From Nitrososphaerota archaeon (GTDB taxonomy: Archaea > Thermoproteota > Nitrososphaeria > Nitrososphaerales > UBA57), in contig NZOP01000027.1 in NCBI GenBank assembly GCA_002693165.1, forward strand, positions 33,722 to 43,033: a stretch of DNA of 9,312 nt, read 5' to 3'. Below the pieces are notes generated by a model. The model did no database searches. It was not told the origin of the DNA and saw only the letters and a list, made by a program, of their open reading frames with translations. Numbering within the stretch: the first letter of the stretch is position 1; each line of letters begins with the position of its first letter. Both the position numbers and the translations under genes were made by a program. This document shows, in pieces, positions 5,479 through 9,312 of this stretch.

Positions 5479-8400
5479 TTAAGATAAATCCATCTTGTTA
5501 TTGTTGTAATTGGGAAGTATTCTTTCCATTGCTTTATTTATAATAAATGAAAGAATAATAATTATTGTAAATATTCCTGCGGTGATAAAAGTAATCATAG
5601 AATCTGATCTATACATGTTTACTTGGAGTTCCACATCGCCATTGGTAATTCTTTTTGTAATTTCTTCTTGTTCTCCTCTATATTCAATAAAAAACTTGTA
5701 ATTGCCTGGTGTAAGCTTATCAAAAACTGATTCTTCACTCGTTAGTGTCTTGTTTTGCACTTCACCAATCATTGTAATATCTGCATTATTGATAATTCGA
5801 TTGAATGGATCTCTTAATTCTACTGTTACTTTATAGGATTTTAGATATATTGTTATTTTATTTTCTGGTAAATTATCTTCTAGACTATTAATTATTATTG
5901 TTATTATTAATCCTTCATCAATAATTTCTACTGGTATTGTCTTGTCGTTCATTGTTACTATTATTCTTGACGAATCTGATTCCATTTCAGAAAATAATGA
6001 GTTGGGAATTCTTATAATTGACATTAAATTATAATTCTCATTTTTTGCTATTGTTAATTGTATTGCATCGATTCTTTTTTGTTCTATATGACTAATTAAC
6101 GACGACGTAGAAAGTATCTCAATTTTTGTGTCATCGAATTTTAATTCAGAAAATTCTGTTATCATGAAATCACTTTCTTTCGTTGTTATTCTGAATTCTA
6201 ACGATGATTTTGAAATAAGTGATGATTTTAATGTCCGTGTTTGTGGTTCAAAATCAATTATTTTCATTCCATATAGTTCAAAATTAGTTCCTAATTCTCC
6301 ATTGATTATAATTGATATATATTCTAAATCTACTCCTTCTGAAAGCAAAATCATACTTACTGGATTTTGTGTTTTTACCATTCTGTCATTATTTGACCAT
6401 TGATAATTGCTTTTTGAACCGTTTGCAATGAAATTCTTGTTTGAATCTTGTACCTCTATGTTTACTATTCCATCTACCAGTATTATTGATCCAATACTAA
6501 TCAAAGAATCTGAAAATCTATATTCATTGGTTATATCAACATTACAAATAGTTATACAATCGTAAATCAACGCTGATAAAACTCCACCATGTTCTGGAAT
6601 TGCAGCATACGCTAAACGAAAATTCAACTTTTCTTTTATGTTTATTGGCATTTCTATATCACTTGATATTATCATCGTAGAAGGTTCAATGACTAACCAT
6701 TGATCATCTATGTTTGCCTCGACCCATGTTTTCATTAATGCACTAGGAACTTTATTGTCTGCAGATGAGCTCATTGTACCTATTACTGGTCTGACTTCTA
6801 TTTCTAAAGATCTTAATAAACTTCCGAATAATATCTGCGACGTTCTGGAATCTCCTTCAATTTTATTTCCATTATTTATACAACCACTTATTCCAAACTC
6901 TTCAACAATGTCGGATGCTTTTCTCATATTGACATCTTGTGCATTCTCAATTTTGTCTCCTACAAATTGCAAAATTACTTTTACTTTATCTATTTCTAGT
7001 GCATTTTCATTTACTCTTGATTGTTCTAAAATTTCAGACGCACAAATTTTAACTTTCTCATCCGGTATCATTAGTTCATTCATTGTTGGCAGGTATTTTG
7101 CACCTAATACCTTTCCTATGTTGGCTATTTGTCTTTTATCATTCATCGAGAAAATTTTTAGTTCTTTATTAGCTTCTTTGTTATTGCTTCCAGTTTTTTC
7201 AAGAATTATGTTTATTGAACCTTCTCCTGTTCTAGTATAATTTACTGAAAATGCATAACTTGTTTCAGAATTTGGTTCCAAGTATATCTCTTTTTCAGTT
7301 GGCCAGATGATCAATCCATTAATGTTCGTAGAAGTTTTAATTACTACATATCCTCCTCGAAGCTCTGTATTTGAAAGAGTCACCCAAATTTGAGAACTTT
7401 CACCTTCAAATCCAGTATTTGACATTCTTATTGATTCTATCATGACCATTGGGAGTAAATCATATTGAATTTTTATGGTTAGGGGTTTGGTCACGATTAG
7501 ATTTGTTGGGTTTGCTGTTCTCAGTTCTGATCCATCTGCCGACTCTATAACCCATTGCATGAACCCATATTCATCTACTTTTTTCGTTGCTTCTAGCTGT
7601 AATTCATATCCATCGTCTACCCATTCTTCATCAAAAGTCGTTACTAAATTAATTAAAAATGGAGGTTCTACTATTTTTGTTAATTTGTATTGTTTAATGT
7701 ATTCTGCATAAATTGTTTTTGGACCATCTATCATTAAATCCAAATTAAATTGATTTGCTGTTATTGCTCCTGTCCATTTATCGAATCTATATCTTTCTCC
7801 CTCTGATATGTCAAGTATTTCTATTGTACTGAGAGTTATTATTGAATTTTCTTTATGCCATCCTGCTCCTTTGGCGTCAATTAAACCTAAAAATTCTCCA
7901 ACTGGGGAAGTTCTTATGTTCAATAAAAATTCCCTGTCAAATTCTGCCGTGAATGTCATTGATCCTTCAATTTCTAAAACTTTTTCAAGATTTACATCAT
8001 CATCACTCCATGAATTAAATTTATATCTAGTTGAATCGTCTTCTGGTATTATTTCTTTGTCTAGTCGTATAGTCCAACTTGAACCTTGTTTAACTAGTTT
8101 TGTAAATGGGAGTTGATCTGGCTGCTTTATACAACCGTTTTCACATTCTTCTCCTGCTGTAGAACCGCATTTGACTGTTGTTGTTTCATTACAGGTTAAA
8201 ACAATTGTGGCAATATTGTCTCCATTTTCTTTGCTTGTTGAACCTATTGTTAACTCAAATAACTTTAGTATATCCAACCACACCGTAGCCGTTGTATCTG
8301 ATTTTAGTGATGTTGCAGTTATAATGAGTGGAGTGGGTTCTGCTGGAGTTTCTGTTGTAGTTTTAATAAAAAGCTCAACTTCTTTTGTTTGTGACTGGTC

Positions 8401-9312
8401 TAATGGAACAGTTCTGTCTGAGAATGTAATTACTATGTCTTCTCTATTATCTAGGTTTGTTCTTAATTCAATTGTATCACTAAATCCTCCAACTGGTATT
8501 AGTACTAGTTTTATTCTTTCTGTGTCACCTTGCCACATTTGTAACTCAGCTTTACTAAGGCTTAATGTAAATTCTGCTATTGGAACTTCGACTGAAAAAG
8601 ACGCACTGCTTGTTAGATCACCTGATTTTCCTTTGATTTGTACACTGTGAGTTCCTGGTTCTACGTTACTATCAATAAATACTGTTACTGTTGTAGTTGT
8701 TGCCCCGTTAGCTTCAGGTGTTAGTTTATTTTCAAGAAAGGATAAAGTGATTCCAATTTCCATATTTTCATGACTTAATTCAACTTGTGAACTAAATCCG
8801 TCAGTTGATTGTATCGTTAAGGTTAGACTTTTTGAATCTCCTGCATTGATTTGATTTGCATCAGGCGTAATCGAGAGAAGAAATCCTCCTTTTACTGTAA
8901 GGACTAGGTTGTTTTCATCTTTCGCATAATTAGGTTTATCTGCATCTCCTCTTATTGTTATTGTTTCTGAAGTTTTGGCTGTAAATGTCCCACTAAATTT
9001 TCCATTTGCATCTGTTGTGCCTGTTACGTATGTTGCTAAATTTACAAATGTTCCATTTCCTCCTATTCTTTGTAATGTTACTGAAGCATCACTTACAGGA
9101 TTGCCTGATGAATCCGTTACTGTTGCTGTTATAGTTGTTGGTTGGAAAATTGTTAATGATGGTGAATCTGTTGAAAGAGTAATTGATAAAGGATTTGATA
9201 AGATTTTTACTCTGAGACTTATAGTATGTTCAAGAGTACCAACTTTCCCTTTAAGATTTAATAATACACCGTCGCCATTTGCTTCAGCGTTACTGTTTGC
9301 GATTACTCTTAC
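5479..9312 (-). CDS. Large membrane-anchored surface protein, Ig-like and InlB-like repeats plus degenerate transglutaminase domain (5'-partial)
   Basis: The frame is open from the right edge to the TAA at 5479-5481, giving 1277 visible residues; the 183 codons before the ATG at 8763 contain no stop and code repeats like those after it, so the true N-terminus and signal peptide lie outside. Using the 8763 Met as residue 1, the order is: Ig/invasin-like module and tandem NEW3-like modules (to 165), three InlB-like repeats with FxxW and TIYAEY-type motifs (168-437), a beta module (438-540), a transglutaminase-like domain (567-696), beta-rich region (750-975), a carboxypeptidase-regulatory-like module (977-1050), one membrane helix (1056-1076) and a short basic tail (NKAMERILP...). 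This predicts an outward-facing ectodomain anchored at its C-terminus with a small cytoplasmic tail. The segment with IRIPNSLF and NDKTIPVEI (916-947) resembles C-terminal domains of thaumarchaeal surface proteins. It converges on the tubulin-like gene with a 7-bp gap. Role could be adhesion, cell-surface lattice or a partner of the membrane module. Confidence 0.93.
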   Translation of the reverse strand, partial: VRVIANSNAEANGDGVLLNLKGKVGTLEHTISLRVKILSNPLSITLSTDSPSLTIFQPTTITATVTDSSGNPVSDASVTLQRIGGNGTFVNLATYVTGTTDANGKFSGTFTAKTSETITIRGDADKPNYAKDENNLVLTVKGGFLLSITPDANQINAGDSKSLTLTIQSTDGFSSQVELSHENMEIGITLSFLENKLTPEANGATTTTVTVFIDSNVEPGTHSVQIKGKSGDLTSSASFSVEVPIAEFTLSLSKAELQMWQGDTERIKLVLIPVGGFSDTIELRTNLDNREDIVITFSDRTVPLDQSQTKEVELFIKTTTETPAEPTPLIITATSLKSDTTATVWLDILKLFELTIGSTSKENGDNIATIVLTCNETTTVKCGSTAGEECENGCIKQPDQLPFTKLVKQGSSWTIRLDKEIIPEDDSTRYKFNSWSDDDVNLEKVLEIEGSMTFTAEFDREFLLNIRTSPVGEFLGLIDAKGAGWHKENSIITLSTIEILDISEGERYRFDKWTGAITANQFNLDLMIDGPKTIYAEYIKQYKLTKIVEPPFLINLVTTFDEEWVDDGYELQLEATKKVDEYGFMQWVIESADGSELRTANPTNLIVTKPLTIKIQYDLLPMVMIESIRMSNTGFEGESSQIWVTLSNTELRGGYVVIKTSTNINGLIIWPTEKEIYLEPNSETSYAFSVNYTRTGEGSINIILEKTGSNNKEANKELKIFSMNDKRQIANIGKVLGAKYLPTMNELMIPDEKVKICASEILEQSRVNENALEIDKVKVILQFVGDKIENAQDVNMRKASDIVEEFGISGCINNGNKIEGDSRTSQILFGSLLRSLEIEVRPVIGTMSSSADNKVPSALMKTWVEANIDDQWLVIEPSTMIISSDIEMPINIKEKLNFRLAYAAIPEHGGVLSALIYDCITICNVDITNEYRFSDSLISIGSIILVDGIVNIEVQDSNKNFIANGSKSNYQWSNNDRMVKTQNPVSMILLSEGVDLEYISIIINGELGTNFELYGMKIIDFEPQTRTLKSSLISKSSLEFRITTKESDFMITEFSELKFDDTKIEILSTSSLISHIEQKRIDAIQLTIAKNENYNLMSIIRIPNSLFSEMESDSSRIIVTMNDKTIPVEIIDEGLIITIIINSLEDNLPENKITIYLKSYKVTVELRDPFNRIINNADITMIGEVQNKTLTSEESVFDKLTPGNYKFFIEYRGEQEEITKRITNGDVELQVNMYRSDSMITFITAGIFTIIIILSFIINKAMERILPNYNNNKMDLS
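5536..5598 (-). other. C-terminal membrane anchor of the surface protein
   Basis: MITFITAGIFTIIIILSFII is a continuous hydrophobic stretch of about 20 residues, followed by K, R and Asn-rich tail residues up to the stop. With a beta-rich exported region before it, this fits a type I orientation with the tail inside the cell. No PEFG/PGF-type sorting motif precedes it, so permanent anchoring rather than archaeosortase processing is likely. Confidence 0.8.
5610..5838 (-). other. Carboxypeptidase-regulatory-like beta module
   Basis: Residues about 977-1050 (VTVELRDPFNRIINNADITM ... FDKLTPGNYKFFIEYRGEQ) follow the prealbumin-like pattern: a DPxxRxIxxADI opening, a strand pair, then L-x-PGNYxF and a closing strand. 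The module sits just outside the membrane helix and is probably a spacer or interaction stalk. Confidence 0.55.
6676..7065 (-). other. Transglutaminase-like domain with replaced catalytic triad
   Basis: Residues 567-696 of the surface protein match the transglutaminase-like core: GDSRTSQILFGSLLRSLEIE aligns without gaps to the family's GxCxDxAxLFAALLRALGIP, then TWVEANIDDQW to HAWVEVYxxGxW and IEPST to VDPT. The catalytic Cys position is Ser639 (codon TCC at 6847-6849), the His position is Lys678 (6730-6732) and the Asp position is Glu693. The fold seems kept while peptide cross-linking or protease activity is probably lost. A nearby C628 is 11 residues early and does not fit the register. 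Confidence 0.6.
7453..8262 (-). repeat. Three tandem InlB-like (divergent bacterial repeat) modules in the surface protein
   Basis: Repeat units lie at about 7930-8262, 7690-7929 and 7453-7689. Each opens with a short strand (LFELTIGS, FLLNIRTSP, YKLTKIVEP), carries a central Gly/Trp turn (RYKFNSWSDD, RYRFDKWTGA, GFMQWVIES) and ends with a T-x-x-A/I-x-Y/F strand (MTFTAEFD, KTIYAEYI, LTIKIQYD). This is the usual pattern of divergent InlB B-repeat domains in archaeal and bacterial surface proteins. The first copy is longer because of a cysteine-containing insertion. Confidence 0.65.
8131..8193 (-). other. Four-cysteine insertion in the first InlB-like repeat
   Basis: C191, C199, C207 and C211 (counted from the Met at 8763) lie within 21 residues in a loop of polar residues. 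Elsewhere the visible ectodomain has few cysteines. Even number and surface location suggest two disulfides; a metal site is the alternative. Confidence 0.5.
8269..8883 (-). repeat. Two tandem NEW3/Ig-like modules in the surface protein
   Basis: Unit A (8584-8883) and unit B (8269-8571) share F-x-L-S near the start, Q-x3-GD (A) or Q-x2-QGD (B), GFS-x2-[VI]EL, a central I-x-[LI]-[ST]-F strand, a proline-containing loop and a closing strand ending V/L-E/D-V/I. They are about 100 residues each. The last 39 codons at the right edge (GKVGTLEHTISLRVKIL) match the closing strands of unit A (GKSGDLTSSASFSVEV), so at least one more unit lies beyond the window. Confidence 0.65.
8884..9195 (-). other. 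Invasin/Big_1-like Ig module in the surface protein
   Basis: The 104 residues include ITATVTDSSGNPVSDASVTL, GTTDANGKFSGTFTA and ITIRGDADKPNYA. The pattern VTDxxGNPVxxAxVTL ... TDANGKFSGTF is typical of bacterial Ig-like (Big_1 / invasin) modules. It separates two NEW3-like units, making an alternating arrangement. Confidence 0.65.

Noticed and set aside
6676..7065. Active transglutaminase or cysteine protease
   Set aside because: Ser, Lys and Glu occupy the Cys, His and Asp positions in an otherwise gap-free core alignment.
6710..7240. Plus-strand open frame of 176 aa (and similar ones at 6128-6403, 7475-7711, 7808-8116, 8171-8650, 5510-5701)
   Set aside because: All are antisense to the large surface-protein gene, are rich in Ser/Ile/Val typical of reverse-frame shadows, and lack own promoter or family features.
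1..9312. Mobile element, CRISPR array, tRNA or defence island
   Set aside because: No transposase, integrase, direct-repeat array, cloverleaf or nuclease motif was found on either strand.

Overview
This AT-rich window is most likely archaeal, with a lean towards Nitrososphaeria (Thaumarchaeota) or a close relative. The evidence is a GTGAT-type Shine-Dalgarno placed 5 nt before a TTG start, two divergent genes whose TATA-like boxes lie about 26-28 nt before their start codons (the leaderless archaeal layout), oligo-T termination signals at stop codons, and a large surface protein of a style common in archaea. That style combines Ig-like modules, 'KW/SW...AEY' InlB-like repeats, a transglutaminase-like fold and one C-terminal membrane anchor. 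No rRNA, tRNA, CRISPR array, transposase or integrase was seen. The lineage is an inference from style, not from a marker gene.

Layout (+ + - + -). At 2-679 (+) lies the 3' end of a gene that enters from the left; its C-terminus faintly resembles the end of large tubulin-like (FtsZl-1 type) proteins. It is followed 25 bp later by a 790-aa protein (705-3077, +) with about nine or ten N-terminal membrane segments and a long helical soluble domain. Converging on it with a 4-bp overlap is a 328-aa PH/GRAM-like protein (3074-4060, -). An 85-bp divergent promoter region separates that gene from a 441-aa divergent FtsZ/tubulin-superfamily protein with an N-terminal zinc knuckle (4146-5471, +). The rest, 5479 to the right edge (-), is one open frame of 1277 visible residues coding a large membrane-anchored exported protein whose N-terminus lies outside the window. 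Its ATG at 8763 is internal.

Taken together, the window looks like a poorly described cytoskeleton/membrane module. It holds a tubulin-like GTPase homologue with an altered nucleotide-binding loop, a polytopic membrane protein with a large probable cytoplasmic helical domain, a PH-like protein that could bind lipid or protein, and an outward-facing multidomain protein that could be the extracellular partner. Known precedent is the FtsZl-1 gene neighbourhoods proposed to remodel membranes (tubulin-like protein with vWA, GTPase and membrane proteins). That these genes act together is inferred from proximity only, because three of the four gene boundaries change strand.

Two enzymatic-looking folds carry changed key residues. 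The tubulin-like protein has lost most of the GGGTG(T/S)G glycine loop, and the transglutaminase-like domain has Ser/Lys/Glu where Cys/His/Asp are expected. Almost all of the window is coding; the only non-coding stretches are 680-704, 4061-4145 and 5472-5478.
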